Source: Acidovorax sp. A79 (GTDB lineage Bacteria; Pseudomonadota; Gammaproteobacteria; Burkholderiales; Burkholderiaceae_C). Taken from it: a DNA stretch of 64,000 nt. The stretch covers positions 5,434,501 to 5,498,500 of the forward strand of contig NZ_AP028672.1 in the NCBI RefSeq assembly GCF_041154505.1. The letters run 5' to 3'. Both the position numbers and the translations under genes were made by a program. This document shows, piece by piece, positions 25,345 through 34,497 of this stretch. Below the pieces are notes generated by a model that saw only the letters and a list, made by a program, of their open reading frames with translations, did not search any database and had not been told where the DNA came from. The stretch's first letter is position 1, and each line of letters starts with the position of its first letter.

Positions 25345-26321
25345 GTGCATCCAATACGGTGTGGCAGGGCGCAGGCCGCCGCATCCACATGCAGGAAGTC
25401 GGCCTGCGCGACGGCCTGCAGATGGAGAAGGCCTTTGTGCCCACGGCCGACAAGATCGCGCTGTGCAATGCGTTGTCGGCAGCGGGTCTGGCCAAGATCG
25501 AGGTGACTTCGTTCACATCGCCCACCGCCATTCCCGCGCTCAAGGATGCCGAGGTCGTGATGCGCGAGATCACGCGCCGCCCTGGCACGGTCTACACCGC
25601 GCTGGTGCCCAATCTGCGCGGTGCGGAGCGCGCCATCGAGTCGCGCACGGACGAGCTGAATCTCGTCATGTCGGTGAGTGCCACGCACAACCTGGCTAAC
25701 CTGCGCATGACGCCGGAACAGTCGTTCGCGGCGCTGGCGCAGGTGGTGGCCCTGGCGCAGGGCGCCAACGTGGCGGTGAATGTGTCGCTGTCGTGTGTGT
25801 TTGGCTGCCCCATGGAAGGTGACGTGCCCCAGGCCGATGCGTTCGGCTGGGTGCAGCGTTTTGTGGATCGGGGCGTGCGTGGCATCACGCTGTGCGACAC
25901 CACGGGCATGGCCTATCCCACGCAGGTGCACGAGCTCACGGCGGCGGCCCGCGCGCGCTGGCCGGGTGTGGAGTTCACCCTGCATTTCCACAACACGCGT
26001 GGCATGGGGCTGGCCAACGTGCTGGCGGCCATTGACGCGGGTGCGGACCGGTTCGATGCCTCGCTGGGCGGCCTGGGCGGCTGCCCCTATGCGCCGGGCG
26101 CCAGCGGCAATGTGTGCAGCGAGGAGATCGTGCATGCGCTGGCGCTGATGGGTTATGACACCGGGGTGGATCTGGCGCAACTCGTGGCGGTGGCGCGGCA
26201 ACTGCCTGCGCTCATCGATCACGACATTCCCAGCCAGATCGCCAAGGCGGGTCCGCGCCTGGCGCTGCACCCGGTGCCTGCCGATTTCGAGGCGATCCGC
26301 GAAAGGGCGCTTGCCCGCTGA
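25341..26321 (+). CDS. Hydroxymethylglutaryl-CoA lyase-like enzyme
   Basis: 326 residues. HMGL-like TIM barrel: MQEVGLRDGLQMEK (metal Asp), KIEVTSFTSPTAIPALKDA, SCVFGCPMEGDV, FHNTRGMGLANVLAAIDAG, and the signature GLGGCPYAPGASGNVCSE with the catalytic Cys loop. It should cleave a 3-hydroxyacyl-CoA to acetyl-CoA or pyruvate plus a keto acid. HMG-CoA, citramalyl-CoA and similar thioesters are possible substrates. It overlaps the caiB stop by 4 bp, so the two are coupled. Confidence 0.9.
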   Translation: MSASNTVWQGAGRRIHMQEVGLRDGLQMEKAFVPTADKIALCNALSAAGLAKIEVTSFTSPTAIPALKDAEVVMREITRRPGTVYTALVPNLRGAERAIESRTDELNLVMSVSATHNLANLRMTPEQSFAALAQVVALAQGANVAVNVSLSCVFGCPMEGDVPQADAFGWVQRFVDRGVRGITLCDTTGMAYPTQVHELTAAARARWPGVEFTLHFHNTRGMGLANVLAAIDAGADRFDASLGGLGGCPYAPGASGNVCSEEIVHALALMGYDTGVDLAQLVAVARQLPALIDHDIPSQIAKAGPRLALHPVPADFEAIRERALAR

Positions 26322-26368
26322 ACACGGGCGAGCCCGCATTACCCCAATAACACGAGGAGACAAACGCC

Positions 26369-27349
26369 ATGACATTTCACACCCCGCTGTCCCGCCGCAT
26401 CTTTACCGCCGCCGTGCTGTGCTCCGCCGCCTTGGCCGCGGGCGCGCAGGACAAGTACCCCTCCAAGCCCATCACCGTGGTGGTGCCCCAGGCGGCGGGC
26501 GGCGCCAACGACGCCATTGCGCGCGTGGTGGCGCAAAAGCTCGGCGAGCAACTGGGCCAGAGCGTGATCGTGGACAACCGCCCCGGCGCGGGCGGCACGC
26601 TGGCCACGGGCGCCACGGCCCGTGCGCGCAACGATGGCTATACCTTGCTGCTCACGGCCGACAGCGCCCATGTGATCGGCCCCGCGCTGTACAAGAACCC
26701 GGGGTTCGATCCCGTCAAGGACTTCGCGCCCGTGGCGCCCGTGGCCACGGCGGGCTATGTGTTGGTGGCACACCCATCCTTCCCCGCCAGCACGGTGGCT
26801 GAAATGGTCGCATTGGCCAAGGCCAGCCCCGGCAAATATTCGATCGCCTCGGCCGGCAATGGCACGCTGAACCACCTGATCGGCGAGATGCTGCAGAAGG
26901 CCGCCGGCATCCAGCTGCAGCACATTCCCTACAAGGGCTCGGCGGCGGCGGCCACCGACGTGGTGGGCGGACAGGTGCCGCTGTCGGTGCAAAGCCTGCC
27001 GTCGGCCATTGCGTTCATCAAGGCGGGCAAGCTCAAGGTGCTGGGCGTGGTCAATGAAAAACGCGTGGCGGCCTTGCCGGATGCCCCCACCATTGGCGAA
27101 ACCCTCAAGGGCTTTGGCCAGGCGCCCTGGTACGCGCTGTTTGCCCCGGCCGGCACGCCCGCGCCCATCGTGGCGCTGCTGCAGGCCGAGGTGACCCGCG
27201 CGCTGGAGCACAAGGACGTGGTGGACAAGCTGGCCACCGTGGGCTGCGAGCCCTTCAAGGGCACGGCGGCGCAGCTGGCCGCGCTGGTGCAATCCGATCT
27301 GCCCAAGTGGAGCCGTGTCGTCAAGGACACGGGGGCGACGGTCGATTGA
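26369..27349 (+). CDS. Bug/TctC-type periplasmic substrate-binding protein
   Basis: 326 residues with a cleaved signal peptide ending ALAAGAQ. Family features: YPSKPITVVVPQAAGGANDA, VIVDNRPGAGGTLATGA, SAGNGTLNHLIGEM, and HIPYKGSAAAATDVVGGQV. It lies 47 bp after the lyase gene and is probably co-transcribed, so its ligand is likely the acid handled by the CoA transferase and lyase. No TctA/TctB genes are nearby. Confidence 0.92.
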   Translation: MTFHTPLSRRIFTAAVLCSAALAAGAQDKYPSKPITVVVPQAAGGANDAIARVVAQKLGEQLGQSVIVDNRPGAGGTLATGATARARNDGYTLLLTADSAHVIGPALYKNPGFDPVKDFAPVAPVATAGYVLVAHPSFPASTVAEMVALAKASPGKYSIASAGNGTLNHLIGEMLQKAAGIQLQHIPYKGSAAAATDVVGGQVPLSVQSLPSAIAFIKAGKLKVLGVVNEKRVAALPDAPTIGETLKGFGQAPWYALFAPAGTPAPIVALLQAEVTRALEHKDVVDKLATVGCEPFKGTAAQLAALVQSDLPKWSRVVKDTGATVD

Positions 27350-27431
27350 TGGGCGGCCGCCGCCCCTTTCGGCTTTTCACTTTTTTGGGGGTCAAACCCT
27401 TCGCAACAACGACAACGGAGACATCGCGTTC

Positions 27432-28412
27432 ATGAACACAACCCGCAAACAATTCACCATCCTGGCCCTCGCGGCCCTGGGCACCTGCTGTGTTGGCAGC
27501 GTGGGGGCGCAGGGCGCTTACCCGTCCAGGAACGTGACCCTGGTGGTGCCCACCGCCGCCGGCGGCACCACGGACCTGTCGGCCCGCATGCTGGCGCAGG
27601 CGCTGGCGCCCGTGCTCGGCCAGTCGGTGGTGGTGGACAACAAGGGCGGCGGCAACGGCAACATCGCGGCATCCGCCGTGAAGCGCGCCGAGGCCGACGG
27701 CTACACGCTGCTGATGCAGTACTCCGGCTACCACGTGATCTCGCCCCACATCACCAGGCAAAAGCAGTGGGAGCAAGGCGACTTCCAACCCGTGGCCAAC
27801 GTGATCTCGGCCCCGCAGATCATCGTGGTGCGCAACGACCTGCCCGTGAAGACGCTGGCCGAGCTCATCGCCTACGCCAAGGCCAACCCGGGCAAGCTCA
27901 ACTACGCCTCGTCGGGCAATGGCTCGCTGCAGCATGTGACCGGCGCCATGCTGGAGCAGCAGGGCGGCGTGAAGATGGTGCACGTGCCCTACAAGGGCAC
28001 GGGCCCCGCGCTGCAGGACCTGCTGGGCGGCCAGGTGGACCTGACCTTCGGCACCGCGCCCCCGTTCATGCCCCACATCGCCAGCGGCAAGCTGCGCGTG
28101 CTGGCCGTGACCGGCAAGCAGCGCCTGCCCAGCCTGCCCGACGTGCCCACCACCGCCGAGGCGGGCTACCCCAAGGTCGATGCCACCTCGTGGTTCGCGG
28201 TGTTCGCCCCGGCCGCCGTGCCCAAGGCCGTGGTGGACAAGCTCACGGCCGACATCCGCACCGTGGTGCAGAACCCGGCCTTCCAGCAGAAGGCCCAGGA
28301 GCAGGGCGCCACGGCCGACTACCAGTCGCCCCCGCAGCTGGGCGAGAAGGTCAAGGCCGACCTGGCCAACTGGGCCTCGGTGGTGAAGACCTCGAAGATC
28401 GAAGCGGAATAA
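27432..28412 (+). CDS. Second Bug/TctC-type periplasmic substrate-binding protein
   Basis: 326 residues from the ATG at 27432, which has GGAG upstream; the longer frame from 27315 overlaps the previous gene and lacks a signal peptide. Signal peptide ends SVGAQG. Marks: YPSRNVTLVVPTAAGGTTD, VVVDNKGGGNGNIAAS, ASSGNGSLQHVTGAM, and HVPYKGTGPALQDLLGGQV. It is a paralogue of the preceding receptor, similar only along family motifs, so the two probably bind different ligands or isomers. The dispersed repeat follows its stop directly. Confidence 0.92.
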   Translation: MNTTRKQFTILALAALGTCCVGSVGAQGAYPSRNVTLVVPTAAGGTTDLSARMLAQALAPVLGQSVVVDNKGGGNGNIAASAVKRAEADGYTLLMQYSGYHVISPHITRQKQWEQGDFQPVANVISAPQIIVVRNDLPVKTLAELIAYAKANPGKLNYASSGNGSLQHVTGAMLEQQGGVKMVHVPYKGTGPALQDLLGGQVDLTFGTAPPFMPHIASGKLRVLAVTGKQRLPSLPDVPTTAEAGYPKVDATSWFAVFAPAAVPKAVVDKLTADIRTVVQNPAFQQKAQEQGATADYQSPPQLGEKVKADLANWASVVKTSKIEAE

Positions 28413-28413
28413 G

Positions 28414-28476
28414 GATCAAATTGGCCTTCGGCGCTTGATTGAAAAGCGCCAGTAGCTATTATTTCTGTAGCATGCC
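28414..28476 (+). repeat. Dispersed palindromic repeat, intergenic copy
   Basis: GATCAAATTGGCC (28414-28426), then stem GGCGCTT / AAGCGCC with a 7-nt loop (28430-28450), then AGTAGCTATTATTTCTGTAG. It begins 1 bp after the stop of the receptor gene. The 13-mer start is repeated exactly at 33988-34000. It may serve as a terminator or RNA-stabilising hairpin. Confidence 0.65.
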
Positions 28477-28524
28477 GGGTGGAGGTGGCTGTGCGCTGTC
28501 CTGCGCGCAGCCACAATATGCGGC

Positions 28525-30534
28525 ATGTCTGATGTGCATTCCGAAGAACTGCTGGCGCAGGTGGCTGCGCTGCCCGCGCTGCCCGGTGTCTACCGCTATT
28601 TCGACGCCCAGGGCGCGCTGCTGTATGTGGGCAAGGCGCGCCACCTCAAGCGCCGCGTCTCGAGCTACTTCACCAAGAACCATGGCGGCACGCGCATCGG
28701 CCACATGGTCGGCAAGATCGTGCGCATGGAGACCACGGTGGTGCGCTCCGAGGCCGAGGCGCTGCTGCTCGAAAACAACCTGATCAAGACGCTGAACCCC
28801 AAGTTCAACATCCTGTTCCGCGACGACAAGAGCTACCCCTATCTCAAGATCACCGGCACGCCGGGGGCTGCCGGGGCGGGCCGCGGGGATTCGCCCTCGC
28901 AGGTTTTTCCGCGCATGGCGTACTACCGGGGCGCCGTGGACAAGAAGCACCGCTACTTCGGCCCGTACCCCAGCGCCTGGGCGGTGAAGGAGTCCATCCA
29001 GCTGCTGCAGAAGGTGTTCCGCCTGCGCACCTGCGAGGACACGGTGTTCGCCAACCGCACGCGGCCCTGCCTGCTGTACCAGATCAAGCGCTGCACGGGG
29101 CCGTGTGTCAACCTGATATCGCCCGAAGCCTATGCCGCCGACGTTGCGCATGCCGAGGCCCTGCTGCGCGGCGAGACGCAGGAGGTGCTGCAGGCCATGG
29201 AGGCGCGCATGATGGCGCACTCCGGCCAGCTTGAGTTCGAGCAGGCCGCAGAGGTGCGCAACCAGATCCAGGCGCTGTCGCGCGTGCTGCACCAGCAGTC
29301 CATCGAGACCGCTCATGACAAGGACGTGGACATCCTGGCCGTGCGGGTGTTGGGCGGCCGTGCCTGCGTGAACCTGGCCATGGTGCGTGGCGGGCGGCAT
29401 CTGGGCGACCGCCCGTACTTCCCCGTGCATGTGGAGGACGCCGCGGCCGTGTTCGAGGAAGAGGGGGGCGAAGGCGCCGACGACGCCACCCCCAACCGCG
29501 TCGCCCGCCGCGTGGAGGTGCTGGTGCTCGAGGCCTTCATTGCACAGCACTACATCGGCGTGCCCGTGCCCCCGGTACTCGTCACCAGCGAGCCGGTGGA
29601 CAAGGCGCTGCTGGAAGCCCTGGGGGACCAGTGCGGCCTGCGCGTGACCGCCGTGCACCAGCCCCGCGAGCAGCGGCGCGCCTGGCTGGACATGGCGCAA
29701 AAGAACGCCGACCTGCAGCTGGCGCGCCTGCTGGCGGAAGAGGGCTCGCAGCAGGCGCGCACGCGCGCCCTGGCCGAAGCGCTGGACCTGCCGCCCGAGG
29801 ACCTGGACCAGCTCACCATCGAGTGCTTCGACATCTCGCACACGGCCGGCGAGTCCACCCAGGCCTCGTGCGTGGTGTTCCACCACCACAAGATGCAGAG
29901 CAGCGAATACCGCCGCTACAAGATCGAAGGCATCACCGGAGGCGACGACTACGCCGCCATGCGGCAGGTGCTCACGCGCCGCTACAGCAAGGTGGCCGAA
30001 GCCGCGCGCGAGGCGGGGGGCATCGACTTTGCGGCCAACCCGGCGCCAGGGGCCGGCGAGCCCGTTCAGCCCCGGGGCGTGGCCCGCCTGCCCGATCTGG
30101 TGCTGATCGACGGCGGCAAGGGCCAGGTGGGCGTGGCGCGCGAGGTGTTCTCCGCGCTGGGGCTGGACCTTACCCGCATCGTGGGCGTGGAAAAAGGCGA
30201 AGGACGCAAGGTGGGGCTGGAGGAGCTGGTGTTCGCCGACGGGCGCGAGAAGGTCTACCTGGGCAAGGACTCGGCCGCGCTGATGCTGGTGGCCCAGATC
30301 CGCGACGAGGCCCACCGCTTCGCGATCACCGGCATGCGCGCGGCGCGCGCCAAGGTGCGCGTGGGCGGGGGCCAACTGGAGGAGATCGCCGGAGTGGGCC
30401 CCAAGAAGCGCGCCCGGCTGCTGCAGCGCTTTGGCGGTGTGCGGGGCGTGGCATCGGCCAGCGTGGAAGACCTGGCCACGGTGGACGGCATTTCGCGCGA
30501 GCTCGCCGAGGAAATCTACCGCGCATTGCGCTAG
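28525..30534 (+). CDS. uvrC: Excinuclease ABC subunit C
   Basis: 669 residues. Domains: GIY-YIG nuclease ([18 protein letters not shown], residues about 19-100), a cysteine cluster ([26 protein letters not shown]), the UVR UvrB-binding motif about 210-245 ([16 protein letters not shown]), the RNase H-like endonuclease with [10 protein letters not shown] and [12 protein letters not shown], and a C-terminal double HhH ([19 protein letters not shown]). It makes the dual incisions in nucleotide excision repair with UvrA and UvrB. A 10- to 15-residue Gly/Ala/Pro insertion near residue 113 is unremarkable. Monocistronic or leading into pgsA 60 bp later. Confidence 0.97.
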   Translation: MSDVHSEELLAQVAALPALPGVYRYFDAQGALLYVGKARHLKRRVSSYFTKNHGGTRIGHMVGKIVRMETTVVRSEAEALLLENNLIKTLNPKFNILFRDDKSYPYLKITGTPGAAGAGRGDSPSQVFPRMAYYRGAVDKKHRYFGPYPSAWAVKESIQLLQKVFRLRTCEDTVFANRTRPCLLYQIKRCTGPCVNLISPEAYAADVAHAEALLRGETQEVLQAMEARMMAHSGQLEFEQAAEVRNQIQALSRVLHQQSIETAHDKDVDILAVRVLGGRACVNLAMVRGGRHLGDRPYFPVHVEDAAAVFEEEGGEGADDATPNRVARRVEVLVLEAFIAQHYIGVPVPPVLVTSEPVDKALLEALGDQCGLRVTAVHQPREQRRAWLDMAQKNADLQLARLLAEEGSQQARTRALAEALDLPPEDLDQLTIECFDISHTAGESTQASCVVFHHHKMQSSEYRRYKIEGITGGDDYAAMRQVLTRRYSKVAEAAREAGGIDFAANPAPGAGEPVQPRGVARLPDLVLIDGGKGQVGVAREVFSALGLDLTRIVGVEKGEGRKVGLEELVFADGREKVYLGKDSAALMLVAQIRDEAHRFAITGMRAARAKVRVGGGQLEEIAGVGPKKRARLLQRFGGVRGVASASVEDLATVDGISRELAEEIYRALR

Positions 30535-30594
30535 ACGCCGTGCTGATCGCGGCGCACCCGGAGTTCCCGGTGCCGCCGTGACACAATCGCCGCC

Positions 30595-31161
30595 ATGTTC
30601 TGGACTATCCCCACCTTGATGACCTGGACGCGCATCGTCGCGATACCTTTGATCGTGGGGGTGTTCTATGCGCCGCTGGACCCCGCCACGCGCAACCTGA
30701 TCGCCACCGTGATGTTCGTGGTGTTTGCCGCCACCGACTGGCTGGACGGCTATCTGGCCCGCAAGCTGAACCAGACCTCGTCCTTTGGCGCCTTCCTGGA
30801 TCCGGTGGCCGACAAGTTCCTGGTCTGCGCGTCGCTCCTGGTGCTGGTCCATCTGCAGCGCGCCGATGTATTCGTTGCGCTCATCATCATCGGGCGCGAG
30901 ATCGCCATCTCGGCCTTGCGCGAGTGGATGGCGCAGATCGGCGCGAGCAAGAGCGTGGCCGTGCACATGATCGGCAAGGTCAAGACGACGGTGCAGATGA
31001 TCGCCATCCCGTTCCTGCTGTACGACGGGCGTCTGTTCGGAATGATCGACACCGGGGTGTGGGGCACCTGGCTCATCTGGGCATCCGCCGTGCTCACGGT
31101 CTGGTCCATGGTCTACTACCTGCAAAAGGCATTGCCCGAGATCCGCGCGCGCGTGAAGTGA
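30595..31161 (+). CDS. pgsA: CDP-diacylglycerol-glycerol-3-phosphate 3-phosphatidyltransferase (EC 2.7.8.5)
   Basis: 188 residues with about five membrane helices. The CDP-alcohol phosphotransferase motif is complete: DWLDGYLARKLNQTSSFG then AFLDPVADK, with the D-x2-D-G-x2-A-R-x8-G-x3-D-x3-D spacing. It makes phosphatidylglycerol phosphate in the inner membrane. The uvrC-pgsA order is conserved in many proteobacteria. Confidence 0.95.
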   Translation: MFWTIPTLMTWTRIVAIPLIVGVFYAPLDPATRNLIATVMFVVFAATDWLDGYLARKLNQTSSFGAFLDPVADKFLVCASLLVLVHLQRADVFVALIIIGREIAISALREWMAQIGASKSVAVHMIGKVKTTVQMIAIPFLLYDGRLFGMIDTGVWGTWLIWASAVLTVWSMVYYLQKALPEIRARVK

Positions 31162-31472
31162 CATGGAACCGTGGGCCGCAGGCGCCATGGGCTGGGCCAG
31201 GCCCGACTTTCCGCCCCCTTTCGGCGCGCGCCCTGGCCGGGGCGCCGACTCCCTGGGGGGCGGAGGCCGCGTACTTCTTGTCACCCCGCCGACGCCCTGC
31301 ATTCCGGTGCTCGGCAACGTGTTTCAGCCCGCCGTGCAGTGCTGGAACTGGGGTGTCAATACGGAATGCTGCCCATACGGCATGTTTGAGACAAAAACGC
31401 CCCACAAGCCCTGTCGCAGCGTGAAATACGACTAGAATTCGACGCAACGCTGCTCCAAAGCAGCGTGTTGTA
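31162..31472. other. Non-coding stretch upstream of hupB
   Basis: No convincing gene. A perfect 8-bp hairpin ACGCTGCT / AGCAGCGT with a CCAA loop (31447-31466) stands immediately before the hupB promoter. It could be a regulator site or the end of a transcript, but it lacks a T-run. Confidence 0.4.
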
Positions 31473-31501
31473 TTGACACCCGGAAACTCGATGGCTTTAA
31501 T
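31473..31501 (+). promoter_or_regulatory. Near-consensus sigma-70 promoter of hupB
   Basis: TTGACA (31473-31478), 17-bp spacer, TTTAAT (31496-31501), preceded by TGG. Matches are 6 of 6 and 5 of 6. Transcription would start near 31508, giving a 5' leader of about 130 nt before the GTG of hupB. Confidence 0.8.
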
Positions 31502-31636
31502 CTGATGCAGCAGCCACTGCTGTGTATGCCAGTCATTCCCCCGTCTGTTTTCAACCAGCCCTTGGCTGTGCTTTCGGACGTGTGAAGACCAGATATCCGC
31601 GAGACATTCCATCAACTCTTTTCCGAGAGGCTTCTT

Positions 31637-31909
31637 GTGAACAAAACCGAACTGATTGAGCACATCGCTACCAACGCCGACATCTCCAAGGCCGCTGCTG
31701 CTCGTGCCCTGGAATCCACGATCGAGGCCGTCAAGAAGACCCTGAAGAAGGGCGGCACCGTTTCGCTCGTCGGTTTCGGCACTTTTGCGGTCGGCAAGCG
31801 CGCTGCCCGCACGGGCCGCAATCCCCGCACGGGCGCAACGATTAAAATCAAAGCTGCTAAAGTTCCGAAGTTTCGTCCTGGCAAGGCATTGAAAGATGCC
31901 TTGAACTGA
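31637..31909 (+). CDS. hupB: HU-family DNA-binding protein
   Basis: 90 residues from GTG 31637, with GAGAGG 6 bp upstream. The whole HU fold is present: [18 protein letters not shown] helix pair, [19 protein letters not shown], and the DNA-wrapping arm [14 protein letters not shown] with the intercalating proline. It bends and compacts nucleoid DNA as a dimer. The order hupB, tRNA-Val, ppiD is a common arrangement in Burkholderiales. Confidence 0.97.
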   Translation: MNKTELIEHIATNADISKAAAARALESTIEAVKKTLKKGGTVSLVGFGTFAVGKRAARTGRNPRTGATIKIKAAKVPKFRPGKALKDALN

Positions 31910-31924
31910 GGATCAGTTTAGGTG

Positions 31925-32000
31925 GGGTCCTTAGCTCAGTTGGTAGAGCGGCTCCTTTACACGGAGTAGGTCGGCGGTTCGAGACCGTCAGGACCCACCA
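31925..32000 (+). tRNA. tRNA-Val (anticodon UAC)
   Basis: 76 nt. Acceptor GGGTCCT / AGGACCC, D-arm TAGCTCAGTTGGTAGAGC, anticodon stem GCTCC/GGAGT with loop TTTACAC (UAC), T-loop TTCGAGA, encoded ACCA. It lies 15 bp after hupB and may be cut from its transcript. Confidence 0.97.
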
Positions 32001-32009
32001 TCACCGAAC

Positions 32010-32040
32010 AAAGGCGAACGCAAGTTCGCCTTTTGTTTTT
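32010..32040 (+). terminator. Terminator after tRNA-Val(UAC)
   Basis: Perfect 10-bp stem AAAGGCGAAC / GTTCGCCTTT, GCAA loop, then TGTTTTTT. It sits only 20 bp before ppiD, so ppiD must depend on read-through or on sequences overlapping the hairpin. Confidence 0.85.
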
Positions 32041-32060
32041 TGCCTTCTGAAAGATCGACC

Positions 32061-33989
32061 ATGTTTGAATCCATCCGCAAGCACTCCAAGATCGTCATGG
32101 TCTTATTGTTCTTGCTGATCATTCCATCGTTTGTGCTGGTGGGCATTGACAGCAACTACTTCTCTGAAAAGAGCCCTGTGGTCGCGCGCGTCGATGGCAA
32201 CAAGATCAACCAGACCGACTGGGACAACGCACATCGCATGGAGACTGACCGCATGCGCGCGCAGTCTCCCTCGGTCGATCCCAAGCTCCTGGACTCGCCG
32301 CAGGCCCGCTATGCCACGCTGGAGCGGCTGGTGCGCGACCGGGTACTGGCCGCCGCCGCGAAGGAGATGCATCTGGTGACGAGCGACTCGCGCCTGGCCC
32401 GCAGCCTGCAGGAGATCCCCGCGATCGCCGGGCTCAAGCGCGCGGACGGCACGCTCGATGCGGAGGCTTACCGGGCCCTGGTGGGTACGCAAGGCCTGAC
32501 ACCCGAAGGCTTCGAGGCGAACGTACGGCGTGATCTTTCCACCAGCCAGGTCCTTGGCGGCGTGATGGGTTCGGTGTTCGGCACCAATGCCCAGGTCAAG
32601 GTCGCGCTGGATTCGCTGTACGAGCAGCGCGAAGTCCAGGTGGCCCGTTTCAAGTCCACGGACTTCGCCGGCAAGGTGGTGCCCACGGATGCGGACCTGG
32701 AGGCGTACTACAAGACCCACTCCGCCCAGTTCCAGCAACTGGAGCAGGCCGCGGTGGAGTACGTGGTGCTGGACCTCGACAGCGTGCGTTCCGGCATCAC
32801 GCTCAATGAGGATGATCTGCGCACCTACTACAAGGAAAACGTGGCGCGCATGGCAGGCAAGGAAGAGCGCCGTGCCAGCCACATCCTGATCAATGCCCCC
32901 AAGGAGGCCTCTTCGGCCGACCGCGAGAAGGCCAAGGCCCGCGCCACCGAACTGCTGGCACAAGTGCGCAAGGCGCCCGCCACGTTCGCGGAGGTTGCCA
33001 AGAAAGCTTCGGACGACAAGGGTTCGGCCACGGGCGGCGGCGACCTGAATTTCTTTGGGCGTGGCGCCATGGTCAAACCGTTTGAAGACGCGGCCTTTGC
33101 GCTCAAGAAGGGCGACATCAGCGATGTGGTGGAAACAGACTTCGGCTACCACATCATTCAGCTGACCGACATCAAGGCGCCCCGCCAGCCTTCCTTCGAA
33201 GAGCTGCGCCCCGCCATGGAGGCGGAGCTCAAGCAGCAGCAAGCCCAGCGCAAGTTCGCGGAAGTGGCCGAAGCGTTCACCAATGGTGTGTACGAGCAGG
33301 CTGACAGCCTCAAGCCGGTGGCCGACAAGCTCAAGCTGAAGGTGCAGACGGCATCCGGCATCACCCGCACGCCCGCGCCCGGTGCGGCTGGCCCGCTGGC
33401 CAATGCCAAATTCCTCGAAGCCCTGTTTTCTTCGGACTCGCTGCAGAACAAGCGCAATACCGAAGCCGTGGAAGTCGGGCCCAGCCAGATGGCAGCCGGC
33501 CGCGTGGTGCAGTACACCCCCGCCAGGACACTGCCGCTGGAAGAAGTTCGCGCCCGCGTGCGGGAGCTTTACATTGGGCAGAAGGCGTCGGAGCTGGCGC
33601 GCAAGGAAGGCGAAGCCAAGCTGGCAGCGTGGAAGGCGACTCCGTCCAGCGCCAGTGGCTTGAGCGCCCCTGTCCAGATTTCACGCGAGCAGGTGCAGAG
33701 CCTGCCCCGGCCGGTGATTGATGCAGCGCTGCACACACCCACGGAACCCCTGCCGGCCTGGACTGGCGTGGACCTGGGAGCTGAAGGCTACGCGGTGGTG
33801 AAGGTCAACCGTGTGGTGCCACGCCAGGCCCCCGATGCGCAGCGTGCCCAGCAAGAACGTCAGCAATACCTGCAATGGTGGGCATCGGCCGAGGGCCAGG
33901 CGTACTACGAGATGCTGAAGAAGCGCTTCAAGGCAGAGATCAAGGCGCCTCGTCCGTCCGCCCTGGCACAAGCTACCGCAGAAAATTGA
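32061..33989 (+). CDS. ppiD: Membrane-anchored peptidyl-prolyl isomerase/chaperone
   Basis: 642 residues. N-terminal membrane anchor (IVMVLLFLLIIPSFVLVGI, residues 12-30), a SurA-N-like chaperone region about 35-200, a parvulin PPIase domain about 265-360 (RRASHILINAPKEASS, GGDLNFFGRGAMVKPFEDA, ETDFGYHIIQLTDI), and a C-terminal chaperone region. It faces the periplasm at the Sec exit and helps outer-membrane proteins fold. The start at 32061 puts the anchor at the N-terminus as in PpiD. Confidence 0.93.
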   Translation: MFESIRKHSKIVMVLLFLLIIPSFVLVGIDSNYFSEKSPVVARVDGNKINQTDWDNAHRMETDRMRAQSPSVDPKLLDSPQARYATLERLVRDRVLAAAAKEMHLVTSDSRLARSLQEIPAIAGLKRADGTLDAEAYRALVGTQGLTPEGFEANVRRDLSTSQVLGGVMGSVFGTNAQVKVALDSLYEQREVQVARFKSTDFAGKVVPTDADLEAYYKTHSAQFQQLEQAAVEYVVLDLDSVRSGITLNEDDLRTYYKENVARMAGKEERRASHILINAPKEASSADREKAKARATELLAQVRKAPATFAEVAKKASDDKGSATGGGDLNFFGRGAMVKPFEDAAFALKKGDISDVVETDFGYHIIQLTDIKAPRQPSFEELRPAMEAELKQQQAQRKFAEVAEAFTNGVYEQADSLKPVADKLKLKVQTASGITRTPAPGAAGPLANAKFLEALFSSDSLQNKRNTEAVEVGPSQMAAGRVVQYTPARTLPLEEVRARVRELYIGQKASELARKEGEAKLAAWKATPSSASGLSAPVQISREQVQSLPRPVIDAALHTPTEPLPAWTGVDLGAEGYAVVKVNRVVPRQAPDAQRAQQERQQYLQWWASAEGQAYYEMLKKRFKAEIKAPRPSALAQATAEN

Positions 33990-34017
33990 TCAAATTGGCC
34001 GTGGGATGAAAATCCCA
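33988..34017 (+). repeat. Second copy of the GATCAAATTGGCC 13-mer with a hairpin
   Basis: The 13-mer at 33988-34000 overlaps the ppiD stop codon and is identical to 28414-28426. A hairpin TGGGAT-GAAA-ATCCCA (34002-34017) follows, replacing the GGCGCTT stem of the other copy. Confidence 0.5.
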
Positions 34018-34026
34018 GGCTATAAT
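33995..34026 (+). promoter_or_regulatory. Candidate promoter of tRNA-His
   Basis: A perfect TATAAT (34021-34026) lies 11 bp before the mature tRNA-His. The best -35-like hexamer, TTGGCC, is 20 bp upstream inside the repeat 13-mer, longer than usual spacing. Confidence 0.45.
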
Positions 34027-34036
34027 ACAAAGCTAC

Positions 34037-34113
34037 GGTGGCTGTAGCTCAGTTGGTAGAGTCCAGGATTGTGATTCCTGTTGTCGTGGGTTCGAGCCCC
34101 ATCAGCCACCCCA
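34037..34113 (+). tRNA. tRNA-His (anticodon GUG)
   Basis: 77 nt including the special G at position -1 paired with discriminator C. Acceptor GTGGCTG / CAGCCAC, anticodon stem CAGGA/TCCTG with loop TTGTGAT (GTG), T-loop TTCGAGC, CCA encoded. Confidence 0.97.
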
Positions 34114-34120
34114 AACATGC

Positions 34121-34154
34121 AAAAGCGCTGCAACGATAGTTGCAGCGCTTTTTT
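34121..34154 (+). terminator. Strong terminator after tRNA-His
   Basis: Perfect 14-bp stem AAAAGCGCTGCAAC / GTTGCAGCGCTTTT with a GATA loop and further T residues. Confidence 0.9.
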
Positions 34155-34293
34155 GCTTTTGAGGCCCGCAATGGAGTTCTCGGTCACCAGCGCGCCCCAG
34201 GCGGGGGCATCTTGGTGGCTGAAGGCCTCAGTGGTTGCCGCAGATCTTGTGGCACAGCGCATACTGTGCCTTCATTCCTTTTCGGAGCCTTCC

Positions 34294-34497
34294 ATGAGCC
34301 TTTTGATCCGCGATGCGTCGCCCAGTGAAAAGCGTGGCAACGCCATGTCCGCAGCCCTTGCCAAGGAGCAACTGGAGTATGCGGTCCAGATCGTGCGCGA
34401 GGTTCTACCCCAGAGCGCGGGAGATGGCGCCTTGATCGGAGCGGTGGTGCAGGCCATTGCCATGAACTACGCGGCAGTTCCTCAGCCCAACCGATAG
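34294..34497 (+). CDS. Small hypothetical protein, 67 residues
   Basis: The ATG at 34294 is preceded by GGAG with 6-bp spacing. The protein begins MSLLIRDASPSEKRG and has one long amphipathic helix region (ALAKEQLEYAVQIVREVLP), then ALIGAVVQAIAMNYAA. No signal peptide or membrane span is clear. No family is recognised. It lies alone between tRNA-His and the opposite-strand tRNA-Arg; composition and codon pattern look coding. Confidence 0.5.
   Translation: MSLLIRDASPSEKRGNAMSAALAKEQLEYAVQIVREVLPQSAGDGALIGAVVQAIAMNYAAVPQPNR

Noticed and set aside
23101..25350. A 749-codon minus-strand frame covering lysR and extending opposite caiB
   Set aside because: Only the lysR part (from 24006) has family similarity; the rest is antisense to caiB.
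28459..31317. A 952-codon open frame on the minus strand opposite uvrC and pgsA
   Set aside because: It is a GC-driven shadow of uvrC/pgsA: low-complexity His/Gln/Gly-rich text with no domain, while the plus strand carries clear families.
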